Shown one piece after another: positions 1 through 6,072 of a stretch of 8,915 bases of DNA; positions within the stretch are counted from its first letter, which is position 1, and each line of letters begins with the position of its first letter. Source of the stretch: Candidatus Hikarchaeia archaeon HikBin4 (GTDB lineage Archaea > Halobacteriota > Halobacteria > Halobacteriales > Hikarchaeaceae); NCBI GenBank assembly GCA_009889685.1, contig WTZT01000022.1:1-8915 (forward strand). The letters are read 5' to 3'. Below the pieces are notes generated by a model. The model searched no databases and was not told the DNA's origin. It saw only the letters and a list, made by a program, of their open reading frames with translations. Made by a program: the position numbers and the translations under genes.

Positions 1-758
1 CACTCCTTTCGGAGGAGATAGTATTAATCTCATTTTTGCTGATAATGGGTGCAATCGTGGCGCAAGTGGTTGCTCGTAAAAGTAAAAAAATACTCGAAAA
101 AATTGGAATCCCGGAAGCAGTAGAAGGGACTTCTCTGGAAAGGGCAATGGGAAAAATGGGGACGTCTACTGTCGTCATGGTTTCAAAAATAGGTATGTGG
201 TCGATCATAGGAGGAACCGTTTTGGTAGCATTAACCTTGTTAGACGTAAATTATAGTCAACAGATTGTGGACACTGCTGCAGATATTTTCCCGTCTGTAT
301 TTGTTTCTCTAATAATATTTTTAGCAGGAATTGTATTAGGAGACAAGACAGAGATTGTAGTTTCGAGGAGTTTAAGAAGTATAAAAGTATCAGAAGTTTG
401 GATCATTCCGAAGATCGCAAAATACAGTGTGATATATATTTCAGTTTTGATAGTTCTAGGACAGCTAGATGTTGCTACAAATGCACTTGTGGTTCTTTTA
501 GGAGTGTATGCACTATCCATAGTGGCATTTTCTTCAGTGGCATTTTCAGATATGTTAAAATCTACTGCAGCTGGACTGTACCTTGTTCTTACACAACCGT
601 ATGTTATTGGAGATGAAATAAGAGTGGGAAGTACAAAAGGGGTTGTTCAAGAGATAACAATGCTCGTGACGCGGATAGAATCAGAAGACGAAGAATGCAT
701 GATACCTAATGATCGTGTGTTTCGAGAAGGTGTGGCGACAAAAATTAATCGAGAGTAG
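1..758 (+). CDS. MscS-family mechanosensitive ion channel, 5'-truncated by window edge
   Basis: The frame is open from base 3 to the TAG at 756-758. The first in-frame TTG (36) and ATG (45) sit inside a hydrophobic segment, so the gene almost certainly begins before the window. At least four hydrophobic helices precede a pore-type helix containing AFSDMLKSTAAGLYLVL, followed directly by the MscS beta-domain signature (QPYVIGDEIRVG, then KGVVQEI, then MIPNDRVF). The protein ends soon after this domain, so the large C-terminal alpha/beta domain of E. coli MscS is missing. MscS proteins release solutes through the cytoplasmic membrane on hypo-osmotic stress; short, many-helix versions like this are, from memory, common in haloarchaea. 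Its 3' end overlaps the converging acyltransferase gene by 14 bp. The family call is firm; gating and conductance are not inferable. Confidence 0.85.
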   Translation, partial: LLSEEIVLISFLLIMGAIVAQVVARKSKKILEKIGIPEAVEGTSLERAMGKMGTSTVVMVSKIGMWSIIGGTVLVALTLLDVNYSQQIVDTAADIFPSVFVSLIIFLAGIVLGDKTEIVVSRSLRSIKVSEVWIIPKIAKYSVIYISVLIVLGQLDVATNALVVLLGVYALSIVAFSSVAFSDMLKSTAAGLYLVLTQPYVIGDEIRVGSTKGVVQEITMLVTRIESEDEECMIPNDRVFREGVATKINRE

Positions 759-1266
759 GCAATATTTTTGCAGGGACACCAGCGACAATTGAACCGTCGG
801 GAATATCTTTGGTTACGACAGAATTTGCACCCACTTGGACGTTGTTTCCAATGTGGATTCCTGGTAAAATTATTGAACCCGCTCCGATCATAGTACGCTC
901 GCCAATAATGACATCCCCAATACGGCATTCATCTTGGAGGAATTCATGACAAAGGATTGTTGCACCATAGCCAATAATAGTATTGTCGCCTATCGTTATT
1001 AATTCAGGCCAAAATACATCTGGAGTAGATTCTAGACCCCAAGAAACTCCACTCCCGATGGTCATACCTATGCGTCGGAAAAGCCAGTTTTTTACTCTCA
1101 AACTAGGAGAATATCTGGCTAAGTAGATAATAGTGAAATTGAATGTTACTAGTAGGGGATTTCTAAAAGAAGTCCACATCCAAAGTGAATTCTGAGTTCC
1201 AAGAGTTGGAAAACGTGTCAATCGCTGGTGGCGTGAAATTTCAAGTTGGTTTTTTAAAGGGGGCAC
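745..1266 (-). CDS. Left-handed beta-helix (hexapeptide repeat) acyltransferase
   Basis: This 173-residue protein has isoleucine-rich hexapeptide repeats at about residues 90-165 (for example IGDNTIIGYGATIL and VIIGERTMIGAGSIILPGIHIG). It ends in the typical SIVAGVPAKIL cap of the LbetaH transferase family (maltose O-acetyltransferase / WbbJ type). His107 in CHEFLQDE is the likely catalytic base. These enzymes usually move an acetyl or other acyl group from acyl-CoA to a sugar or small molecule; the acceptor cannot be read here. Residues 25-90, with SPSLRVKNWLFRRIG and TPDVFWPELIT, match a subfamily I recall from haloarchaea. The start used is GTG at 1266; TTG at 1221 is an alternative, and haloarchaeal relatives seem to start near residue 8-10. 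It lies 29 bp after the thioredoxin-like gene, probably co-transcribed, and converges with the channel gene. Confidence 0.85.
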   Translation of the reverse strand: MPPLKNQLEISRHQRLTRFPTLGTQNSLWMWTSFRNPLLVTFNFTIIYLARYSPSLRVKNWLFRRIGMTIGSGVSWGLESTPDVFWPELITIGDNTIIGYGATILCHEFLQDECRIGDVIIGERTMIGAGSIILPGIHIGNNVQVGANSVVTKDIPDGSIVAGVPAKILPTLD

Positions 1267-1295
1267 AGTAGGAGTTGGGAATTAAATAATTTAAC

Positions 1296-1724
1296 CTACT
1301 CGCTATAGGTAGTTGAACTGAGGTGTTCTGAGAGCATCTCAGAAAGGTAATCCGCAGCAGATAGCTCTGCAAATTCGACATATCGGGCGATTTCTTGAAA
1401 GGAAGGAGAGGAAGAAGAGGCGTCTATTTTTTGTTCTAAAATGATTGTTGGAATGCGACTGATACCATATTCTTCTACCAAAGGTCCTTGTTTTTTTCCA
1501 CCGGGTAACCGATTTACAGAATATTGTTCTATGCAATTGGGATTAATATTTGCGGCAGACAGGGCCGCGGAAAAGTCAGGTAATTGTGCCCTACAATCTT
1601 TACAGCCATCGTCGCACCAAATTTTAAACACAAAACTGGCATCTAGTTTTGACAGTGTAGTTACAGTTTTCAGGTGATCTGAAGCGTTCCAAACGGGGTT
1701 AGGGGCCATGGTATCGAGAGTCAT
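1296..1724 (-). CDS. Thioredoxin-like fold protein
   Basis: This 142-residue cytosolic protein has no signal peptide. A thioredoxin-type redox centre is visible as WCDDGCKDC (residues 36-44), with the likely CxxC pair Cys41/Cys44 and an extra Cys37. A thioredoxin cis-proline region, ISRIPTIIL, has Pro92. The segment KQGPLVEEYGISRIP is typical of thioredoxin folds and is close to a haloarchaeal thioredoxin family, as I remember it. It probably acts as a disulfide reductase or thiol carrier; its partner is unknown. The ATG at 1724 is preferred over the in-frame ATG at 1709 because a TATA-like box (1751-1757) is placed for a transcript starting just before 1724. The gene lies between the DUF5804-like gene and the acyltransferase on the same strand. 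Confidence 0.82.
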   Translation of the reverse strand: MTLDTMAPNPVWNASDHLKTVTTLSKLDASFVFKIWCDDGCKDCRAQLPDFSAALSAANINPNCIEQYSVNRLPGGKKQGPLVEEYGISRIPTIILEQKIDASSSSPSFQEIARYVEFAELSAADYLSEMLSEHLSSTTYSE

Positions 1725-1750
1725 TGTGACTAAAGGAGGTCTTCAAGTGC

Positions 1751-1757
1751 TTTAATA
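1751..1757 (-). promoter_or_regulatory. TATA-like box for the thioredoxin-like gene
   Basis: On the minus strand this reads TATTAAA, centred 30 nt upstream of ATG 1724. With the usual archaeal spacing of about 26-27 nt from TATA to transcription start, the mRNA would begin within a few bases of the ATG. No Shine-Dalgarno sequence precedes the ATG. Assigned by position and AT-richness only. Confidence 0.45.
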
Positions 1758-1776
1758 CACTTGTTAAATAGAATGG

Positions 1777-2241
1777 TCATATCAAAAATTCTGAATCTAA
1801 TAATCGGATTATAATTTGAGAACTTGGATCGGCATGAGGAAGGTTAAGGGTTAATAACTCTTCTCGAGTAGTGAAAATTGGCCGTGTTAGTTTTAAAGTT
1901 TCTTCGGATCGTGAAAGACAATATATTTTGAGGAATTTTTTTGAATTTCTTGGACGAATTTCTTCGTTTCGGATAGCGGTTGCCAGTTGTCGTGAAAGCC
2001 ACTCTTTTTTATGTATACTAGGTTCGAGGACCAATGCTTCTTTTACATAGCGTGATAGATACCAACTCAAATCATTAAGCAAAGATACGGCAGCGCCGAG
2101 ACTGATGGTAGTGAGGTCTATAGAATTTTCAAATGGGATAATAATAGAATAAGGAGAAAGTGCGTTTCGAGATACTTCATATTCCATTAAAGTTTCGAAT
2201 AGATCTACATGTTCTGTGCCGATTAAACGTACTTCAGTCAC
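1777..2241 (-). CDS. DUF5804-like conserved protein of unknown function
   Basis: This 154-residue soluble protein has no transmembrane segment or signal peptide. The central block LGAAVSLLNDLSWYLSRYV, followed by EALVLEP, EWLSRQLATAIR and RP, matches from memory a family largely restricted to haloarchaea (DUF5804). That assignment is recollection, not a search result. The central block looks helical, and the C-terminal third contains a probable beta segment (SSQIIIRLLDSEF). No catalytic motif is evident and I do not assign a function. The start is GTG at 2241, with a TATA-like box centred 28 nt upstream and no Shine-Dalgarno. The gene sits 66 bp downstream of the SAM synthetase stop on the same strand, so partial read-through is possible. 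Confidence 0.72.
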   Translation of the reverse strand: MTEVRLIGTEHVDLFETLMEYEVSRNALSPYSIIIPFENSIDLTTISLGAAVSLLNDLSWYLSRYVKEALVLEPSIHKKEWLSRQLATAIRNEEIRPRNSKKFLKIYCLSRSEETLKLTRPIFTTREELLTLNLPHADPSSQIIIRLLDSEFLI

Positions 2242-2265
2242 TATGGAGAGAGATAGTCACGCTAC

Positions 2266-2272
2266 TTTTTAA
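2266..2272 (-). promoter_or_regulatory. TATA-like box for the DUF5804-like gene, within a small palindrome
   Basis: The minus strand reads TTAAAAA, centred 28 nt upstream of GTG 2241, which suits a leaderless transcript. The box lies inside a perfect 6-bp inverted repeat with a 3-base loop (CTACTT/AAGTAG, 2262-2276), downstream of the SAM synthetase stop. The repeat could be a weak stem or an operator; it lacks the T-tract expected of a convincing terminator. Confidence 0.4.
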
Positions 2273-2307
2273 GTAGATCATTTTGGGAAAGGGGCGTTGA
2301 AGATAGA

Positions 2308-3531
2308 CTAGAAGGTGTGTAACTCACCAGAAACGACCCTATCAGTAATGGTATGGATAGTATCTAGGTTATAATCGACTATATCAAAAATTTGAGACTT
2401 TTCTGCTTCGGTTAGAGGATTACCATCATTAGTTACTACTTTTATATCTGCAATGTGGGGTTGATCGATTGGGGCGCTTATCTGAGATAATACACGAATA
2501 GATACATCCTTGATTCGAGTGGGAGGAAATGAATTTATAATTTTATTTGCAACATCGTTTGAGAGTAAATTATATATTTTTCCAACATGGTTCACAGGAT
2601 TTTTTCCAGAAGTGGCTTCCATAGACATTGATCTATTAGGAGTTATAAGTCCATTTGCTCGATTTCCACGGCCTACGGAACCATCGTCCCCATGTTCTGC
2701 ACTAGTTCCTGTGACTGTTAAATAAATGTTATTTATATTAGAAGGGTCGTCGTAAACATCGGCACTATTTACAAAAATGGTTAGATCTTTTTCGGTGTAT
2801 TTTCGTGTTAATTCATAGACACTTTCGTGGATCTGATGAAGTATATCTTGGTAATGATCCATATCAGTAACATAACGATCTATCAGTGCTGCTGCTATGG
2901 TCAATTGAATTTTATCATGTTCTCGCAACCCCATCACCTTAATGTCAGGTCCAATTGCGGGTTGGGCCATGTGGAAATTAGTATTGAGTTCTCGTTCGAC
3001 GTTTAGTACAATAGTTTCAGTTTCAGAGAAAGGTGCGTGTCCAACGCCGAAGCTTGTATCATTAGATAAAGGAACATTTCCAAAGGACCCAAAAATATTT
3101 TGTAGAGCTCCACTTCCTTCTCCAAATTTAACGCTGAGTTTAACCCCGTTTTCAAGGTTTAATTCAGGAATGACATCTCGTAAATAATCTTTTGTGGCTT
3201 TTGTGGCTATATCAATGACAGGGATAGAAACGCCTTGGTAAGTGGTGGTGGCGCGACCAACTACGATGATTTCGATGGGCTTGAGGATTTCCCCTCCTCC
3301 AAATTTTTTAATCGAATTTCCCGCCACAAGTTGTGCTTCGTCTGTATTGTGGTGAAGTATTTTTCCAAACGATTCTAGGTAACATTGACAAAGGCTTCGG
3401 GAAACCGATTCGGCGATTCCATCACAAATTGAATCAGGATGTCCGATGCCTTTTCGCTCTACAATTTCTATAGATTCGTCCTCGGTTGAAGAATGAGTCA
3501 AAGAGCTAATCTGTATGTTCCGATTTGCCAT
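2308..3531 (-). CDS. mat: Archaeal-type S-adenosylmethionine synthetase (methionine adenosyltransferase)
   Basis: This cytosolic enzyme makes S-adenosylmethionine from methionine and ATP. It belongs to the archaeal MAT family (AdoMet_Synthase, PF01941), which is distinct from bacterial MetK. Visible signatures are ERKGIGHPDSICDGIAE (residues 25-41), NTDEAQLVAG, KFGEGSGALQNIFGSFGNVPL, SFGVGHAPFSETE, TGTSAEHGDDGSVGRGNR and the SMEATSGKNPVNHVGKIYN segment. Its 407 residues match the usual length of about 400. An upstream in-frame TTG (3540) would add three residues, but ATG 3531 gives the normal MANRN-type start and lies about 30 nt from a TATA-like box, so it is preferred. The gene is divergent from the FKBP gene and leads a leftward gene string. 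No truncation or missing motif is apparent. Confidence 0.96.
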   Translation of the reverse strand: MANRNIQISSLTHSSTEDESIEIVERKGIGHPDSICDGIAESVSRSLCQCYLESFGKILHHNTDEAQLVAGNSIKKFGGGEILKPIEIIVVGRATTTYQGVSIPVIDIATKATKDYLRDVIPELNLENGVKLSVKFGEGSGALQNIFGSFGNVPLSNDTSFGVGHAPFSETETIVLNVERELNTNFHMAQPAIGPDIKVMGLREHDKIQLTIAAALIDRYVTDMDHYQDILHQIHESVYELTRKYTEKDLTIFVNSADVYDDPSNINNIYLTVTGTSAEHGDDGSVGRGNRANGLITPNRSMSMEATSGKNPVNHVGKIYNLLSNDVANKIINSFPPTRIKDVSIRVLSQISAPIDQPHIADIKVVTNDGNPLTEAEKSQIFDIVDYNLDTIHTITDRVVSGELHTF

Positions 3532-3550
3532 ATAATCCAAAGATAGAGCT

Positions 3551-3565
3551 TACATTGTTTATGTA
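3551..3565. repeat. Short inverted repeat in the divergent mat/FKBP promoter region
   Basis: TACATTGTTTATGTA has 5-bp arms (TACAT/ATGTA) and a 5-base spacer. It overlaps the TATA-like box of the SAM synthetase gene on the minus strand. A dimeric repressor site is possible, but arms this short also arise by chance in AT-rich DNA. The rest of the divergent gap (3566-3650) shows nothing I can assign. Confidence 0.3.
3558..3565 (-). promoter_or_regulatory. TATA-like box for S-adenosylmethionine synthetase
   Basis: The minus strand reads TACATAAA, centred about 30 nt upstream of ATG 3531, predicting a leader of only a few nucleotides. The box overlaps an inverted repeat, TACAT-N5-ATGTA (3551-3565), so a bound repressor could block TBP. 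This placement supports ATG 3531 as the start over TTG 3540. Confidence 0.45.
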
Positions 3566-3650
3566 CCTTCTGGAACTACCAAATATTGGAAATAAGAGCT
3601 AAAATGGGTAAATAAAACAAAGAATCTTGCTCCCTTTCAAATTCAAATCA

Positions 3651-3658
3651 ATTTATTT
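3651..3658 (+). promoter_or_regulatory. TATA-like box for the FKBP gene
   Basis: ATTTATTT is centred about 31 nt before ATG 3686, giving a predicted transcription start near 3681 and a leader of about five bases. It follows a purine-containing ATTCAAATCA stretch that could serve as a BRE. If this box is used, ATG 3659 would be upstream of the transcript, which supports the shorter protein. A second AT-rich stretch at 3608-3618 is a less likely alternative. Confidence 0.45.
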
Positions 3659-3685
3659 ATGTGTAGAACAGCTCTCGGGTATTCT

Positions 3686-4384
3686 ATGGACATTGGAGAT
3701 GGAGATATAGTAGAGATTGAATTTACTGCTAGAACGAAACAAGGTGGAGTATTAATCGATACAACAAAAGAAAAGGTTGCAGAAGAAAAAGAAGTCGACA
3801 CAGAAGGACAAAAGTGGGGACCTAGGAAGATAGTAATTGGAGAAAATCATACATTTAAAGCGGTGGAAAATTCTATACGCGACAGGGAAGTGGGAGATGG
3901 AGAAACTATACATATTCCTGCCGTAGACGCTTTTGGAGAATATGACTCTGAATTGGTAAAAACAGTTAGTATTGATAAAATTCCCAAGGATGAGCAATAC
4001 CCAGGAGCTAGAACGACAATTGAGAATCAGCAAGTGCAAATTGAAACTATAGTGGGTGGGAGGGCGCGTGTTAATTTCAACCATCCTCTTGCGGGAGAAG
4101 ACATTGAATATGAATATACAATAGAGAAAATTATTGGAGACCCTATAGAAAAGGCAAAGGCACTAATAGAGGTATATGCAGGAGTAGAATTAGAAGTTCA
4201 AATTGAAGAAAATAAAGAAGATGGTAAAACTCTATTTATAGAGTCAGATCCAATGTTGTCGTTTAATCAAAATTGGTTGTTCACGAAGAACCAAATTGCA
4301 AATGTATTGATTGAGAAAACGGAAGTTGACAGAGTCATAATTAAGGAAATTTTTGAAAAGATAGTAGCAGTCGAAGAAGAATAA
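3686..4384 (+). CDS. Long FKBP-type peptidyl-prolyl cis-trans isomerase (FKBP26/SlyD-like)
   Basis: This cytosolic folding catalyst and chaperone has 232 residues. The FKBP domain covers about residues 1-85 and 131-150 (DGDIVEIEFTARTKQGGVLIDTT, a GDGETIHIPAVDAFGEYD segment, and NFNHPLAGEDIEYEYTIEKI). A SlyD-type insert-in-flap domain covers about 86-130, and a C-terminal domain (about 155-232) resembles the extra domain of archaeal FKBP26. Asp25 matches the conserved Asp of the FDTS motif. The usual Gly in the active-site segment (I-x-G-x-E) is Ala59 (TFKAVE), so isomerase activity could be altered. ATG 3686 is chosen over ATG 3659 (nine residues longer) because it gives the normal family N-terminus and fits the TATA-like box at 3651-3658. 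It is followed 49 bp later by pyrB. Confidence 0.9.
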   Translation: MDIGDGDIVEIEFTARTKQGGVLIDTTKEKVAEEKEVDTEGQKWGPRKIVIGENHTFKAVENSIRDREVGDGETIHIPAVDAFGEYDSELVKTVSIDKIPKDEQYPGARTTIENQQVQIETIVGGRARVNFNHPLAGEDIEYEYTIEKIIGDPIEKAKALIEVYAGVELEVQIEENKEDGKTLFIESDPMLSFNQNWLFTKNQIANVLIEKTEVDRVIIKEIFEKIVAVEEE

Positions 4385-4402
4385 GGTAGCAGAGAAGAGA
4401 AG

Positions 4403-4410
4403 TTTATATA
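4403..4410 (+). promoter_or_regulatory. Archaeal TATA box of the pyrBI operon
   Basis: TTTATATA is an essentially ideal archaeal TATA box, preceded by the purine-rich AGAGAAGAGAAG that suits a BRE. Its centre is 27 nt before ATG 4434, so the transcript should start at or next to the ATG (leaderless). It lies in the 49-bp gap after the FKBP gene and implies that pyrBI has its own promoter. Confidence 0.75.
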
Positions 4411-4433
4411 CAATGGGGTTCGCTAAATAGCAG

Positions 4434-5339
4434 ATGCGCGAGTGCCTCATCACTACCAAGGGGTTATCACGGGAAGAAATCGTAGAGGTACTCGATCACG
4501 CTGAAGAAATTGAGAAAAATCCTACTGCACATTATGGCAGTCAATCTGGAAAAATAATAGGGTTGTTGTTCTACGAACCAAGCACGCGTACGAGGATGAG
4601 TTTTGAGGCCGCAATTAAACGATTAGGAGGAGATTCAATTAGTATGGGGCCCGTGGAAAATTCTAGTGTGGCCAAGGGTGAAACTCTAGCGGACACTGTT
4701 CGAGTGGTAGCAGGTTATGTGGATGCGATAGTTCTACGCCACCCCAAAGAGGGTGCTGCAAAAATGGCTAGTGGATTCATAGACGTTCCTTTAATAAATG
4801 CAGGGGATGGGGCGGGACAACATCCTACTCAAACGTTGTTAGACTTATACACAATCAGAAAATCTGCAAAGCTAGATGGGTTGAATATAGGAGTCATGGG
4901 AGATTTGAAGTATGGAAGGACCGTTCATTCTCTAGCTCATGCCATTACCAAATTTGACTCTCAATTGAATTTCATCAGTCCAAAGGGTTTGCAATTACCA
5001 GATAATGTTAAATACGATCTAGAGAAGTCAGGTACAGAGATATATGAATACACAGAGCTTGACGATATTTTAAGCACTTTGGACATACTATATGTCACTC
5101 GAATTCAACGTGAAAGGTTTCCAGATGAGGAAGAATATAGGAAGGTTTCGGGCCAATATCGAATAAACAAAAAAACTTTGGAAAACGCTCCGAAACATTT
5201 GAAAATAATGCACCCACTCCCTAGAATGGAGGAGATTTCACCAGAAATTGACGAGACGAAACATGCAATATATATCGAGCAGGCTCACAATGGAGTAGCA
5301 GTTCGAATGGCATTATTAGACCTAATGTTGAAATCATGA
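4434..5339 (+). CDS. pyrB: Aspartate carbamoyltransferase, catalytic subunit
   Basis: This enzyme joins carbamoyl phosphate and aspartate to form N-carbamoyl-aspartate, the committed step of pyrimidine synthesis, as catalytic trimers held by PyrI. Active-site elements are intact: the STRTR carbamoyl-phosphate loop (50-54), the Ser77/Lys81 loop in ENSSVAKGETLADT, Arg102 in LRHP, HPTQ (130-133), Arg223/Gln225 in VTRIQRERF, and HPLPR (260-264) with the cis Leu-Pro. The length of 301 is normal. Segments such as MGDLKYGRTVHSLAHA and VAVRMALLDLML are very close to haloarchaeal PyrB as I recall it. ATG 4434 is preceded by a near-perfect TATA box (TTTATATA, 4403-4410) at leaderless spacing. Its stop overlaps the pyrI start (ATGA). 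Confidence 0.97.
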   Translation: MRECLITTKGLSREEIVEVLDHAEEIEKNPTAHYGSQSGKIIGLLFYEPSTRTRMSFEAAIKRLGGDSISMGPVENSSVAKGETLADTVRVVAGYVDAIVLRHPKEGAAKMASGFIDVPLINAGDGAGQHPTQTLLDLYTIRKSAKLDGLNIGVMGDLKYGRTVHSLAHAITKFDSQLNFISPKGLQLPDNVKYDLEKSGTEIYEYTELDDILSTLDILYVTRIQRERFPDEEEYRKVSGQYRINKKTLENAPKHLKIMHPLPRMEEISPEIDETKHAIYIEQAHNGVAVRMALLDLMLKS

Positions 5340-5788
5340 CTGATAAAGAGCTTCACATAAGTAAAATTGAAAATGGGACGGTTATTGACCATATAAAAGC
5401 GGGACAGTGTCTAAATGTGTTAGCTCTTTTAGGGATAGATGGATCGGATGAAGAATCGGTTAGTGTCGTTATGAACTTTAGTAGTAGTACAGTGGGGAGT
5501 AAAGATATTGTAAAAATTCAGAATAGAGAATTGAATCAAGACGAATTGGACGTCCTATCCCTCATATCTCCAAATGTTACAATAAATATTATATCAAATT
5601 ATGAGGTTTCGCTGAAACATAGAGTGCAGCGTCCGGAGTATGTAGTAGGAGTATTGAACTGTCCAAACAGAAATTGCATCACCAATGCTAAGGAACCAAT
5701 AGAATCTAAATTCAATGTGAAAGATGAAGTGATTAGTTGTGAATATTGTGGGACGCATATTGAGGATGTTACCCAACACCTATCATAA
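5336..5788 (+). CDS. pyrI: Aspartate carbamoyltransferase, regulatory subunit
   Basis: PyrI dimers bind nucleotide effectors and, through a zinc site, link PyrB trimers into the allosteric holoenzyme. The 150-residue protein keeps all four zinc ligands: Cys109, Cys114, Cys135 and Cys138 (CPNRNC and CEYC), close to the E. coli spacing. The nucleotide-binding region is also recognisable: NGTVIDHI (Asp18, His19), DIVKIQNREL with a Lys equivalent to E. coli Lys60, and NYEVSLKHRV with a Lys equivalent to Lys94. Feedback control by CTP/ATP-type effectors is therefore plausible but not proven. The ATG overlaps the pyrB stop by four bases (ATGA), so translation is probably coupled in a two-gene operon. 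Confidence 0.96.
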   Translation: MTDKELHISKIENGTVIDHIKAGQCLNVLALLGIDGSDEESVSVVMNFSSSTVGSKDIVKIQNRELNQDELDVLSLISPNVTINIISNYEVSLKHRVQRPEYVVGVLNCPNRNCITNAKEPIESKFNVKDEVISCEYCGTHIEDVTQHLS

Positions 5789-5804
5789 AGTAAATACAAC
5801 AATT

Positions 5805-5812
5805 GATTAATA
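5805..5812 (+). promoter_or_regulatory. TATA-like box for the small SH3-like gene
   Basis: GATTAATA is centred about 29 nt before ATG 5838, consistent with a leaderless transcript. It sits in the 49-bp gap after pyrI. The 37-bp gap to the next gene has no equally well-placed box, so this promoter may also serve the MFS transporter. Confidence 0.4.
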
Positions 5813-5837
5813 GTAGGAAACGGTAACTATCAAAGAT

Positions 5838-6035
5838 ATGGTATTGAAAGAGGGAGATAGAGTGATCTTGCACGATGTACATAGTAAGTACGATGGTGAA
5901 ATCGGGACAATAAATGGGATCATGGAGACTATGTTTGGATCTAGTAATTATAACATTAAGTTCGAAAATGGACAGGAAAGTGGTATTGGAGAAAAGTCGC
6001 TAGAACTAATAATCGAAGAAGATACAGAAGAATAA
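5838..6035 (+). CDS. Small SH3-like/KOW-like protein of unknown function
   Basis: This 65-residue acidic protein begins MVLKEGDRVILHDVHSKYDG, followed by a EIGTINGIMETMFGSSNYNI segment, then KFENGQESGIGEKSLELI, and ends in a Glu/Asp tail. The alternation of short beta strands with GDRV, GxxGT and EDG-like turns suggests a small SH3-like or KOW-like barrel of the kind that binds RNA, DNA or protein. I recall similar short haloarchaeal proteins, but no partner or function can be assigned. Coding potential is supported by the conserved-looking architecture, an ATG with a TATA-like box (5805-5812) about 29 nt upstream, and a clean position between pyrI (49 bp) and the MFS gene (37 bp). It may be co-transcribed with either neighbour. 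Confidence 0.75.
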   Translation: MVLKEGDRVILHDVHSKYDGEIGTINGIMETMFGSSNYNIKFENGQESGIGEKSLELIIEEDTEE

Positions 6036-6072
6036 ATCATAGCAGAAACGATAGAATTATCGCACTTTTAAA

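Noticed and set aside
647..928. A 93-codon minus-strand frame across the channel/acyltransferase junction.
   Set aside because: It overlaps both recognised genes in another frame and its translation shows no family features.
1732..1740. A perfect Shine-Dalgarno-like AAAGGAGGT on the plus strand.
   Set aside because: The only start codon at suitable spacing downstream on the plus strand (GTG at about 1747) meets a stop one codon later, and the genes here are on the minus strand, so it looks coincidental.
2262..2276. A 6-bp stem with 3-base loop after the SAM synthetase stop, considered as a terminator.
   Set aside because: The stem is short and AT-rich with no following T-tract, and it coincides with a well-placed TATA-like box of the next gene, so promoter use explains it better.
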